The position numbers and the translations under genes were made by a program. 64,000 bases of DNA from an uncultured Collinsella sp. Lineage in GTDB: Bacteria > Actinomycetota > Coriobacteriia > Coriobacteriales > Coriobacteriaceae. The notes below the pieces were generated by a model. That model was not told where the DNA came from. It saw nothing but the letters and a program-made list of their open reading frames with translations, and did no database searches. Location of the stretch: the NCBI GenBank assembly GCA_900754445.1, contig CAAECW010000107.1:1-64000 (forward strand). The letters run 5' to 3'. The stretch's first letter is position 1, and every line of letters starts with the position of its first letter. Shown piece after piece: positions 1 through 8,286 of the stretch.

Positions 1-13
1 ACAACATTGTCGC

Positions 14-47
14 AGCCCCGACCCGCGGTCACGAGCGGGGGCTCCTG
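14..47 (+). terminator. Possible terminator of a gene lying before the window
   Basis: AGCCCCG (14-20) can pair with CGGGGGCT (36-43), followed by a weak pyrimidine stretch. It would end transcription entering from the left. The T tract is poor, so the call is tentative. Between here and 270 a TTGACA at 113-118 is a possible -35 element for the next gene. Confidence 0.35.
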
Positions 48-269
48 TCGTTTCCGTGCCCTCGGATTGGGTCATAGTGTCTGTCCGTCCTCTATCTGCG
101 GCGTTGACTTGGTTGACACTTAGAACATCGATGTAGTCATTGGGGACGTTCTTAAACGACTACCCAACGGATATTGCCCACATGGCTCGCATGACAGTCG
201 TCTCTTTTATGTTTCCTTTAGCCGTTGCTGCCTAGGATGGGGGTTAGTCGGTAGGAAGGGAGCGTCTAT

Positions 270-1838
270 ATGGACGACGCGAGCGAGCGTTCAATCGAAG
301 AGGACATGCTCGATCAGTTCAATTACTTTGATGATGAGGACGAGGAGCTGATCGACCGTCGCGAGCCAGCGCCGCTTGATTCCTTTGATCTGGTCGATGA
401 AGAGCCCGACGAGGACGAGGGCGAATCGGCGGAGCCCTCACAGCCTTCGCGCCTTGACTCGCTGCTTTCGAGAGCCCCCATGCACCACGGTGTCCGTGCC
501 GGCGCGCTCCATATGAAAACTGACTGGCACCAGATCGTGACGGCAGGCGATGAGCTTGCCGTCGATGCGCCGCTCACCGATAAATCATCCATCATCTGCC
601 GCACCGGCATGCTTATGCTGGCAAGCGGAACGGGTGCCTGGCGCGTGCGCGATACCATGAATCGTGTTGCCGCCGTACTCGGTGTCACCATCCACGTTGA
701 CTTAAGTCTTCTGTCGTTTGAGTGCACCTGCATCGAAGATGGTCACTGCTTTAATGAGGTCGTCAGCTTGCCCACAACGGGCGTCAATACCCATCGCATT
801 TGGATGATGGAGAGTTTCCTCAAGGAAATCGAGACCTATGGTCGTCGCTTCACGGTGCACGAGTATCACGAGATGCTCAAGACCGTTGAGAGTTCAAAAC
901 CTGATTACGCGCCTTGGCAACAGGGCCTTGCGGCGGCCTGCGCCTGTGGCGCCTTCGTTTTTTTGCTCGGCGGCGGCCCTATCGAGATGGCCTGCGCGTT
1001 CGTGGGCGCGGGTGTCGGCAACTTTGCCCGCTCCCATATTCTCAAGCAAGGCCTTGGTCAGTTCAGCGCGCTGACGACCGGCGTTGCGCTCGCTTGCGTT
1101 TCGTATCTGCTGGCATTGCTCGGCCTTGGCCAGGTCATACCGGGGGCAATGTCGCACCAAGAAGGCTATATCGGCGCCATGCTCTTTGTGATTCCCGGCT
1201 TTCCACTCATTACGGCAGGCCTCGACATCGCTAAGCTCGACATGCGAAGCGGTATCGAGCGCCTTTCATATGCCGTATCGATTATTGTGATGGCGACCCT
1301 CGTAGGTTGGATGGTTGCCGAGTGTGTTGGCCTGGCGCCGGACGACTTTGCCCCACTGGGCCTTTCGCCGCTTGCCCTTACGCTCCTGCGCGTGGTGATG
1401 AGCTTCGTTGGCGTATTCGGCTTCTCGGTGATGTTCAACAGCCCGGTAAAGATGGCCGCGGCAGCTGGGTTGATCGGCGCCGTGTCCAATACCCTGCGTC
1501 TGACCCTTGTCGATGCGCCGACGATGATTCCCTTCCTGGGCCTCAGCACGGGAATGCCTCCCGAGGCAGCAGCGTTTATCGGCGCGCTGGTATCGGGGCT
1601 GCTCGCAAGCTTGGCTGAAGTCAAGCTCACCTACCCGCGCATCGCCCTCACGGTGCCTTCGATTGTCATTATGGTGCCGGGCTTGTATCTGTATCGCTCG
1701 ATGTATTACATGTGCACCTTCGACACGGTCAATATGCTCGGCTGGTTTGTGCGCGCAGTGCTCATCGTAGCGTTTCTGCCCGTTGGACTGGGTGTGGCGC
1801 GTACGCTCACCGACCCTCGCTGGCGCCACACCAGCTAA
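270..1838 (+). CDS. Threonine/serine exporter family membrane protein (ThrE type)
   Basis: A 522-residue membrane protein of the ThrE/DUF1212 family, which exports threonine and serine and is often a single chain containing both the soluble ThrE domain and the integral membrane domain, as here. Residues 1-65 are a strongly acidic, low-complexity tail (runs of Asp/Glu) not typical of the core family. The soluble part follows (about 95-220), then roughly ten hydrophobic segments from about residue 225 to 515. Start: ATG with GGAAGGGAG 7-15 bases upstream. It stands alone; a family-B hairpin lies just past its stop. The family is clear; the exact substrate is inferred from the family. Confidence 0.85.
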   Translation: MDDASERSIEEDMLDQFNYFDDEDEELIDRREPAPLDSFDLVDEEPDEDEGESAEPSQPSRLDSLLSRAPMHHGVRAGALHMKTDWHQIVTAGDELAVDAPLTDKSSIICRTGMLMLASGTGAWRVRDTMNRVAAVLGVTIHVDLSLLSFECTCIEDGHCFNEVVSLPTTGVNTHRIWMMESFLKEIETYGRRFTVHEYHEMLKTVESSKPDYAPWQQGLAAACACGAFVFLLGGGPIEMACAFVGAGVGNFARSHILKQGLGQFSALTTGVALACVSYLLALLGLGQVIPGAMSHQEGYIGAMLFVIPGFPLITAGLDIAKLDMRSGIERLSYAVSIIVMATLVGWMVAECVGLAPDDFAPLGLSPLALTLLRVVMSFVGVFGFSVMFNSPVKMAAAAGLIGAVSNTLRLTLVDAPTMIPFLGLSTGMPPEAAAFIGALVSGLLASLAEVKLTYPRIALTVPSIVIMVPGLYLYRSMYYMCTFDTVNMLGWFVRAVLIVAFLPVGLGVARTLTDPRWRHTS

Positions 1839-1872
1839 TTGGTACAAGGGGGACAGGTTACTTTGCACCAAA
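1839..1872. repeat. Hairpin with GGGACAG loop, divergent member of repeat family A
   Basis: Starting directly after the exporter stop codon, TTGGTACAAGG is partly complementary to CTTTGCACCAA, and the loop carries GGGGGACAGG, the signature shared with repeats at 27870, 30586, 33610, 33665, 60421 and 62209. Weaker pairing than the others. Confidence 0.4.
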
Positions 1873-1874
1873 TG

Positions 1875-1942
1875 AGTTGCGGTGAAATAGGGACTGAATT
1901 GCTGCTTAAAGGGTCAAAACAGTCCGTATTCCACCGCAACTT
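1875..1942. repeat. Repeat family B, copy 1 (GTTGCGGTG hairpin)
   Basis: Left arm AGTTGCGGTGAAATAGG (from 1875) pairs with right arm ending CCACCGCAACTT (1942). The arms also match further inward (GGACTG / CAGTCC). Other copies lie at 41123 and 45262, each shortly after the stop of a plus-strand gene, so a terminator role is possible. The rest of 1943-2151 holds only the hairpin at 2057. Confidence 0.8.
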
Positions 1943-2056
1943 ATGGGGTCGGGGGATTATCGGTGCCCTGCATCTTCATAAACTCAACGCTTACGAAGCG
2001 CATGCGTTTCGTGCTAGGCTGGTTCCACCACATAAGTAGTCGCAGACGCGCGTACC

Positions 2057-2108
2057 ACGGGCGGGCGAGATGAAGTTCCAACAGCTCCATCTTGCCCGCC
2101 CGTTTTTG
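2057..2108 (+). terminator. Strong hairpin plus T-run upstream of the DUF2798 gene
   Basis: ACGGGCGGGC (2057-2066) and GCCCGCCCGT (2094-2103) are perfectly complementary and run into TTTTT. It sits only 44 bases before the next start codon and 219 bases after the exporter stop. It could therefore be a late terminator of the exporter gene or an attenuator in the leader of the next gene. Confidence 0.7.
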
Positions 2109-2151
2109 TTGCGTGGCGCCGCGGTACAACACAGAGAGGAATCTGCCCTTT

Positions 2152-2700
2152 ATGCCTATCAACAAACGAGAGAGCCTGCTGTTCACCTTTATCATGTGCT
2201 TTTGCATGGTGCTCTGGATGAGCATCTACAACGTTGCCCTGCAGCACGGGGCCATCAACGGCGAGGTCGTTGCCACTGCGTGGCTCGGCTTCCCCGTTGC
2301 CTACATTTTTGCCATGTGCTGCGACTGGTTCGTCGCCAGCCCGCTCGCCAAGGGTTTCGCCTTTAAGTACTTGGTCACGCCGGGCAAGAGCTCGCCACTT
2401 GCCATGACGCTCGCCGTCAGCTCCTGCATGGTCGTTCCCATGGTCATCATCATGTCGCTGTACGGTGCCTGTGAGGGTCTGACGCACATGCCCGGCGGCA
2501 TCCTTGCGAACCTGTATTCCGTGCCCGCGATCTGGATGATCAACATCCCGCATAATTTTGTGATGGCGCTGCCGTGGAACCTTTTGGTAGCCGGTCCGAT
2601 TTCCCGCTTCGTCTTCCGTCGCGCCTTCCCTGTGGGGACGGTTTTCGAGGAGGAGCATGCCGAGCTCTTGGAGCAGGCTATGGCTCCTGAGTGCGAGTAG
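2152..2700 (+). CDS. DUF2798 family membrane protein
   Basis: A 182-residue protein with about four hydrophobic segments in two similar halves (residues ~8-75 and ~80-160), each starting with a helix rich in Met and Cys followed by an amphipathic loop. This matches the duplicated DUF2798 layout, for which no biochemical function is established. The ATG at 2152 was chosen over an upstream in-frame start because AGAGGAA lies 10-14 bases before it and translation from 2152 begins with a typical short charged stretch before the first membrane helix. The gene is flanked by a terminator-like hairpin upstream and another downstream (2867), so it is probably a single transcription unit. Confidence 0.75.
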   Translation: MPINKRESLLFTFIMCFCMVLWMSIYNVALQHGAINGEVVATAWLGFPVAYIFAMCCDWFVASPLAKGFAFKYLVTPGKSSPLAMTLAVSSCMVVPMVIIMSLYGACEGLTHMPGGILANLYSVPAIWMINIPHNFVMALPWNLLVAGPISRFVFRRAFPVGTVFEEEHAELLEQAMAPECE

Positions 2701-2866
2701 CTCGCTTAGGGATCTGCTGAGCGCGGGCGACTTGCTTGGTTGGAGCCCTAAGCGTGGATAGCTCTCTCGGCGACATCGCGGGCGTGAGCGGTGCGCATGA
2801 CCGGAGGGCCCGTGCTGCTCCGTTGCCCGACGTGCTAGCGCGCAGAACAATCTGTTGGTGCATTCG
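2701..2866 (+). other. Intergenic region with extensive predicted secondary structure
   Basis: No credible reading frame. CGCTTAGGG (2703-2711) is perfectly complementary to CCCTAAGCG (2746-2754); CGGAG...CTCCG forms another short stem further on; and the stretch ends in the terminator at 2867. This could be a structured 3' UTR or a small RNA. I do not recognise a known RNA family. Confidence 0.35.
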
Positions 2867-2899
2867 GCGGCTGCTGAAGCGTTTCGGCAGCCGCTTTTT
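2867..2899 (+). terminator. Rho-independent terminator
   Basis: GCGGCTGC (2867-2874) pairs with GCAGCCGC (2887-2894), followed by TTTTTA. It closes the DUF2798 transcript (or a small RNA) before the activase operon promoter region. Confidence 0.8.
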
Positions 2900-2911
2900 A
2901 TACGGAGTTTA

Positions 2912-2932
2912 AATACAACAGTCTGTTGTATT
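2912..2932. promoter_or_regulatory. Perfect 21-bp palindrome, probable TetR operator
   Basis: AATACAACAG-T-CTGTTGTATT: two exact 10-base arms around a central T, 50 bases before the activase start. Its size and symmetry fit a TetR-family dimer site, and a TetR gene is the last gene of the same operon (7405). A shorter relative, AACA-ATC-TGTT, lies at 2846-2856. Regulation by that protein is inference. Confidence 0.7.
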
Positions 2933-2981
2933 ACGTAGAGTGGTATATCTCTAGCGGGAAAAATGCGAGAGACGGAGCATT

Positions 2982-5900
2982 ATGGCGTTGCTAGTAGGAC
3001 TGGACGTAGGGTCGACGACGACCAAAGTTTACGCGATGCACGAGGATATGACCGAGGCGTGGTGGGGATATCGCCGCCACGGGGCGTGTCAGACAGCGAG
3101 CGTGCGCGCCATGCTCGGCGAGCTCGCCGAGCGCTTTCCCCATGAGTCACTGCGCGTTGCGGTGACCGGCTCGGGTGCGCGCGATATCGCGACCGCGCTG
3201 GGCGCCTCGTACGTTCAGGAGGTGGTCGCCAACGCGCTCGCGATCAGCAGGTTCTATCCGCAGACGCGCTGCGCCATCGAGCTGGGCGGCCAAGACGCCA
3301 AGATGATCTTCTTCCGCACCAACGATAAGGGAGACATCGAGGTTGCCGACATGCGCATGAACGGCTCGTGCGCAGGCGGTACCGGTGCATTTATCGACGA
3401 GATGGCAAAGCTCATGGGGGTCGGCACCGAATCGGGCGAGTTCGAGCAGCTCGCAAGCCGGGGAACGACCGTCCACGAGGTCTCGGGCCGCTGCGGCGTG
3501 TACGCAAAGACCGATATCCAGCCGCTGCTCAACGAGGGCATTCCTACCACCGACCTGGCGCTTTCGGCGCTTCACGCGGTCGCCCGCCAAACGATCGGCG
3601 GTCTGGCCCAGGGTATCGACATCGAGCCGCCGGTAATCTTCGAGGGCGGTACGCTCGCCTACAACCCCACACTGGTCCGCGTGTTCCGGGAGCAACTGAA
3701 TCTATCGGACGATCAGGTTATCGTCCCGCGCGATCCGCAGATCATGGTCGCGCGCGGTGCCGCCCTGTCGCTGACCGACATGTTCGCATCGTCCCAACCG
3801 ATCGACCTTCCCGACGCTTTTGTCCGGCTGGATAAGCTCGAGACGGTCGCGCCCGCAAGCGGGGAGGGACGTCTTGCCCAGCCCTTTTTTGCCACACCTG
3901 CCGAGCAGGCGGATTTTACGGCACGCCATGGCAAAGAGACGCCGGCAAAGGGTCCGGATGCGTATGCGCCCGGAGAGACGGTGCGTGTGGCGCTCGGTAT
4001 CGATTCGGGGAGCACGACGACCAAGTTCGCCCTGGTCGATGAGGCGGGTGAGCTTGTCGATTCGTTCTACGCGTCTAATAACGGCAGACCGCTCGACGTC
4101 GCCCAACAGGGTCTTGTCAGCTTGAAGAACCGCTGGGAGACAGCGGGAGTCACGCTTGCGATCGATGCCGTGGGCACCACGGGATACGGCGAGGAGCTTT
4201 TCGCGCGCGCGTTCCACGCCGACTACCATACGGTCGAGACGGTCGCGCACGCCCGCGCCGCGTGCGTATGCGTTCCCGATGCGACCTTCGTGCTCGACAT
4301 CGGCGGACAGGATATGAAGGCCATCTGGCTCAACCACGGCGTGCTGACCGATATCGTCGTCAACGAGGCGTGCTCTGCGGGCTGCGGCTCGTTCCTCGAG
4401 GGTTTTGCCAAAAACCTCGGAATAGCCGTTGAGGATATCGCGACCGAGGCATTTTCGTCCAAAGCCCCCGCCGTTCTCGGCAGCCGCTGCACGGTGTTCA
4501 TGAACAGCAGCGTCGTTTCCGAGCAGCGGCGCGGTAAGGGTCCGGGCGACATCATGGCCGGTCTCTGCCGTTCGATTATCGAGAACGTGTTCACCAAGGT
4601 CATTCGCGTTTCAAATCTCAACCGTCTGGGCGACAAAGTCGTCGTCCAGGGCGGCACGTTCCGAAACGACGCGGTGCTGCGCGCATTCGAGCAGTATCTG
4701 GGCAAACCCGTCACGCGTGCGCCCCACCCGGGGCTGATGGGCGCTATCGGTATCGCCCTGCTCGCGCGCGAGGAATGCTGCAAGGGCGACGCCGGCACGT
4801 CGTTTATCGGGCTCGATGCCGTGGAGCGCTTCGAGCATCGCGAGTTCGGCGGCGTTACCTGCCGTCGGTGCAACAACCGCTGCCAGCGCGCGGTCGTGGC
4901 ATTTGGCGACGGCTCGCTTTACGTCACGGGCAATCGCTGCCCGCGCGGCGGCGCCATCTCATGGGATGAGCTCGTGCGCGAGGTTCCCGCGGCGGAGGAG
5001 CTGCGTCCGCAGGGTGCTTGCGAGGCACAGGCACCCGGCACGGGGCGCGACCGGACCGCGGCTGCCCCCAATCTCTTTGTCGACCGCGAGAAGCTGCTGT
5101 TCGAGCCGTACCCCACGGTTCCCGTCTGCGGGGGGCGCGATGTCACGATCGGCATTCCCCGTGTGCTCGAGTTCTGGGACACCATGCCGTTCTGGTCGAC
5201 GTTCTTCAGCACGCTCGGCTTTAAGGTGCGCGTCTCGGGACGCAGCACCAAGGCGATGTACGAGCGCGGTCTGGCGCACGTCACATCCGACACCGTGTGC
5301 TTCCCGGCCAAGCTCGTCCACGGGCACATCCGCAATCTCGTCGACGCCGGCGTCGACCGCATCTTCATGCCCATCATCACGACGGTGCCCACCGAAAACA
5401 CCGCCTCTACCAGCGAGTGGATGTGCGCCGTCGTAAAGGGATACCCCTACGTGATGCGCAATTCCGATAACCCGGAGGAGCGTTTCGGCGTTCCGTTCGA
5501 TACGCCGCTGTTCCACTGGTACGACGAGGGCGACCGAAACCGCCAGCTCAAGGCGTGGTGCAAGGAGACCTTCGATATCGATGCCGACCTGGTTGCCAAG
5601 GCGACCGAGCAGGCGGACCGCGCGCAGCAGACGTTTGAGAACCAGCTGCAGCTGCGCGGCAGGCAGGTGCTCGAGAACGTGCGCGAGGACGGCGGCTACG
5701 CGGTGGTGATCGCTTCGCGCCCGTACCACAACGACCCGCTGGTCAACCACGGGCTGCCCAAGCTCTTCTCTGAGCGCGGCATCCCCGTGCTGACGCCCGA
5801 TGCGGTGCCGGGGGTCTGCAACGTCGATCTTTCCAACAGCCGCATCGACATCGTGAACAACTACCATGCGCGCATGCTGTCGTGCGCGGTCATCGTCGCA

Positions 5901-7421
5901 TCGACGCCCGAGCTCGAGCTCGTGCAGATGGGCAGCTTCGGCTGCGGCCACGATGCGTATCTCACCGACGAGATCGCGCGCATGATGGGCGAGATGGGCT
6001 CCAAGGTTCCGATGATGATCAAGCTCGATGAGAGCGACGTCGCCGGTCCCATGGGCATTCGCGTGCGTTCGTTTATCGAGTCGGTCAACCGTCGTCGCGC
6101 GGAGGAGCGTGCCGAGGGCGCCCGGGTGCACGCGGTCCATCCGCTCGACGACCCGTATAAGGTCAAGTACACCAAGCGCGACCGGCACGACAAGATCGCG
6201 CTGGTCCCCAACACCTCCCATGCGTTCTGCAGGCTCATGACCGCGGCGATGCGCAATCAGGGCGTGCGCGCCGAGGCCCTTGATATCGGGCGCGAGGATG
6301 CCATCCGCCTGGGCAAACGCTATGTGCACAACGACATCTGCTTCCCCGCGCAAATCGTGATCGGCGAGGCGCTCGCGGCACTCAAGAGCGGTAAGTACGA
6401 CCCGCACGACGTCGCCGTGGTGACTGGCAAGTATATCGGCGACTGCCGCCTGACGCACTACATGCCCCTGCTGCGCCGCGCGCTCGACGACGCGGGATAC
6501 GACTATGTCCCGGTGCTCACCAACGACGACGTCGATGCCCACAATGCGCATCCGGGCTTCAAGCTCGGCCTTGGCCCGAGCATCCAGATCGCCTACGGTC
6601 TTCCCATGATCGATGCCCTCGAGGCCATGCTTAGGCGCATCCGTCCCTACGAGCTCGAGAAGGGCGCGGCGGACGCTGCGTTCGACCGCGCGCTCGATGA
6701 GGTTATCGAGGGCATGGAGCGCTCCGGGCTGAGAGGCCAGGCGACGGGCTTCAAACGCGCGCTTGCGATCATGGACGCCGTTCCGTACGACCGCTCGAAC
6801 CCGCATCCGACCGTTCTCATCGTGGGCGAGTACCTGCTCAATTTCCATCTCGGCGCCAACCACGAGATCGAGCGCTACCTCGAGGACAACGGGCTCGAGG
6901 TCATCGAGGCGCGCATGACCGACGTGATCCGCAAGACCTATTTCTACAAGCATGCGCAGTCGCGCGAGTTCCACGTCGACCTGTCGCTGCCCGAAAAGGC
7001 CTGGTACGCCACGGCGGACAACCTGTTCGAGCTCGCGCACGACCGTTGCGACCGCCTGGGCGCGGCGAGCCCGCTCTACGAGCCGCCGACGCGCATGCCC
7101 GAGCTCGTGCGCGCGAGCGATAAGATCCTGCACCATACGTTCGATGCGGGCGAGGGCGTGCTGATTCCGGCGGAGATCCTCGAGCACGCCAAGCGCGGCT
7201 GCCGCAACTTCGTGATCCTGCAGCCGTTCGGGTGTCTGCCCAACCATGTCGTGGGGCGCGGGCTCATCCATGCGCTCAAGGAGCAGTATCCCACGGCGCA
7301 GTTCCTGCCGCTCGACTACGATCCCGACGTGAGCTTCGCCAACGTGGAGAACCGCCTTCAGATGCTCATCATGAACGCCAAGGCGCAGGGGTGCGGTGAG
7401 GCGCATGGCGAGACCGCGTAA
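2982..7421 (+). CDS. Giant acyl-CoA dehydratase activase-like protein (BcrAD/BadFG ATPase x2, DUF2229, HgdB-like)
   Basis: A 1479-residue protein of the large 2-hydroxyacyl-CoA dehydratase activase-related family. Two ASKHA ATPase domains are visible: GLDVGSTTTK at residue ~6 with NGSCAGGTGAF near 127, and GIDSGSTTTKF near 340 with NEACSAGCGSF near 462. In HgdC-type activators the cysteines in such motifs hold a [4Fe-4S] cluster between subunits. A cysteine cluster CRRCNNRC follows at about 627, then a DUF2229-like region (~690-930) and a C-terminal part resembling dehydratase component D (~1000-1450). Classic activators use ATP to drive an electron onto a dehydratase; the partner and substrate of these giant fused versions are unknown. 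Start ATG has a GGAG upstream. Its stop overlaps the TetR gene. Confidence 0.85.
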   Translation: MALLVGLDVGSTTTKVYAMHEDMTEAWWGYRRHGACQTASVRAMLGELAERFPHESLRVAVTGSGARDIATALGASYVQEVVANALAISRFYPQTRCAIELGGQDAKMIFFRTNDKGDIEVADMRMNGSCAGGTGAFIDEMAKLMGVGTESGEFEQLASRGTTVHEVSGRCGVYAKTDIQPLLNEGIPTTDLALSALHAVARQTIGGLAQGIDIEPPVIFEGGTLAYNPTLVRVFREQLNLSDDQVIVPRDPQIMVARGAALSLTDMFASSQPIDLPDAFVRLDKLETVAPASGEGRLAQPFFATPAEQADFTARHGKETPAKGPDAYAPGETVRVALGIDSGSTTTKFALVDEAGELVDSFYASNNGRPLDVAQQGLVSLKNRWETAGVTLAIDAVGTTGYGEELFARAFHADYHTVETVAHARAACVCVPDATFVLDIGGQDMKAIWLNHGVLTDIVVNEACSAGCGSFLEGFAKNLGIAVEDIATEAFSSKAPAVLGSRCTVFMNSSVVSEQRRGKGPGDIMAGLCRSIIENVFTKVIRVSNLNRLGDKVVVQGGTFRNDAVLRAFEQYLGKPVTRAPHPGLMGAIGIALLAREECCKGDAGTSFIGLDAVERFEHREFGGVTCRRCNNRCQRAVVAFGDGSLYVTGNRCPRGGAISWDELVREVPAAEELRPQGACEAQAPGTGRDRTAAAPNLFVDREKLLFEPYPTVPVCGGRDVTIGIPRVLEFWDTMPFWSTFFSTLGFKVRVSGRSTKAMYERGLAHVTSDTVCFPAKLVHGHIRNLVDAGVDRIFMPIITTVPTENTASTSEWMCAVVKGYPYVMRNSDNPEERFGVPFDTPLFHWYDEGDRNRQLKAWCKETFDIDADLVAKATEQADRAQQTFENQLQLRGRQVLENVREDGGYAVVIASRPYHNDPLVNHGLPKLFSERGIPVLTPDAVPGVCNVDLSNSRIDIVNNYHARMLSCAVIVASTPELELVQMGSFGCGHDAYLTDEIARMMGEMGSKVPMMIKLDESDVAGPMGIRVRSFIESVNRRRAEERAEGARVHAVHPLDDPYKVKYTKRDRHDKIALVPNTSHAFCRLMTAAMRNQGVRAEALDIGREDAIRLGKRYVHNDICFPAQIVIGEALAALKSGKYDPHDVAVVTGKYIGDCRLTHYMPLLRRALDDAGYDYVPVLTNDDVDAHNAHPGFKLGLGPSIQIAYGLPMIDALEAMLRRIRPYELEKGAADAAFDRALDEVIEGMERSGLRGQATGFKRALAIMDAVPYDRSNPHPTVLIVGEYLLNFHLGANHEIERYLEDNGLEVIEARMTDVIRKTYFYKHAQSREFHVDLSLPEKAWYATADNLFELAHDRCDRLGAASPLYEPPTRMPELVRASDKILHHTFDAGEGVLIPAEILEHAKRGCRNFVILQPFGCLPNHVVGRGLIHALKEQYPTAQFLPLDYDPDVSFANVENRLQMLIMNAKAQGCGEAHGETA

Positions 7422-8094
7422 GGACGCCGATGCGCCCGATGCGCGCACCCGTATCATCGAGGCGTTTTGGGAGCTCATCGAGAACAACAGCATCTTCGAG
7501 CTGTCGGTTGGCGAGGTGACCCGCGCCGCCCAGTGCAATCGCGGAACGTTTTACTACTATTTTCACGATTTCGATGAACTCGTCGCCATCGCCATGACCC
7601 AGCTGCTGCAGGATAACGAGCTTATCACCGATGCCCTCTGGCATTTTTCGAGCGAGGGCGACCTTTCGGCGTTCGACCGGCGCGACGTCCGCTGCCTGCT
7701 GCGGCGCATCGTCATCACCATGAGGGCGGGTGCCGCCGAGCAGGTCGTGCAGGGCATCCATACGATCATCATCGACCGCGTGAGAGAGATCGTCCACCCC
7801 GACGGAGAAGAGCTCAAGGCAGATTCGAGCTTTGCGGTGGGCTTTCTGGTCTCGGGCATCATGGGCTTTGTGATGGCGGTCGGCTTTGCCCGGGAGGGCG
7901 GCGAGGAGATAGACCTCGAGCAGCTGGGGGACAGCGCGTGCGCGTACCTGAGGGCGGTCGCCATGCAGACGGTTGAAACGGTCGCGCAAGTCGAGGGCGT
8001 CGATACATCCGAGCTGCTCGAACGCGTCTCCAAGGAGGCCGATGCCTATCGCGCATCGCGTGCGACGAGTCCCGACGTGGTGAAAGACGTCTAG
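7405..8094 (+). CDS. TetR/AcrR family transcriptional regulator
   Basis: A 229-residue regulator. The N-terminal helix-turn-helix is clear (SVGEVTRAAQCNRGTFYYYF, about residues 34-53), followed by an all-helical ligand/dimer domain with the usual TetR length. Its ATG lies inside the last codons of the activase gene (overlap of 17 bases), so the two are translationally coupled. A GTG nine bases upstream is an alternative start. The perfect palindrome before the activase gene (2912-2932) is the obvious operator candidate, which would make this an autoregulated two-gene operon responding to an unknown, perhaps acyl-CoA-like, ligand. Confidence 0.9.
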   Translation: MARPRKDADAPDARTRIIEAFWELIENNSIFELSVGEVTRAAQCNRGTFYYYFHDFDELVAIAMTQLLQDNELITDALWHFSSEGDLSAFDRRDVRCLLRRIVITMRAGAAEQVVQGIHTIIIDRVREIVHPDGEELKADSSFAVGFLVSGIMGFVMAVGFAREGGEEIDLEQLGDSACAYLRAVAMQTVETVAQVEGVDTSELLERVSKEADAYRASRATSPDVVKDV

Positions 8095-8119
8095 GGTTTC
8101 TCTTGCGGGGCGCCCGTCG

Positions 8120-8147
8120 CGCATCGCGCGGTGAGTCCCGCGATGCG
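8120..8147 (+). terminator. Hairpin after the TetR gene
   Basis: CGCATCGCG (8120-8128) and CGCGATGCG (8139-8147) are perfectly complementary. No T-run follows, so it is either a weak terminator or an mRNA 3'-end stabilising structure. Confidence 0.45.
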
Positions 8148-8225
8148 GTCATAACCTGCATTCATGTGAGCCGGGTTTATAGATATTCCTCCAGCTGTTA
8201 ACATGGACAACCTGTGGGTAAAGAG

Positions 8226-8258
8226 ACAAAAGCGCCGCCGACGGGCGGGCGTTTTGAT
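8226..8258 (+). terminator. Hairpin with T-run in the clpC leader
   Basis: AAAAGCGCCGCC pairs (one mismatch) with GGCGGGCGTTTT about 30 bases before the clpC start. It may act as an attenuator or end transcription from upstream. Confidence 0.5.
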
Positions 8259-8286
8259 TTCGATGAACTCATGTAAGGAAACGAGC

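Noticed and set aside
1839..2039. A 66-codon plus-strand frame after the exporter gene
   Set aside because: It consists mostly of repeat A and B hairpin sequence.
4959..7538. An 859-codon minus-strand frame opposite the activase gene
   Set aside because: Antisense of a well-conserved protein; repetitive Arg/Val/Glu composition and no start signal.
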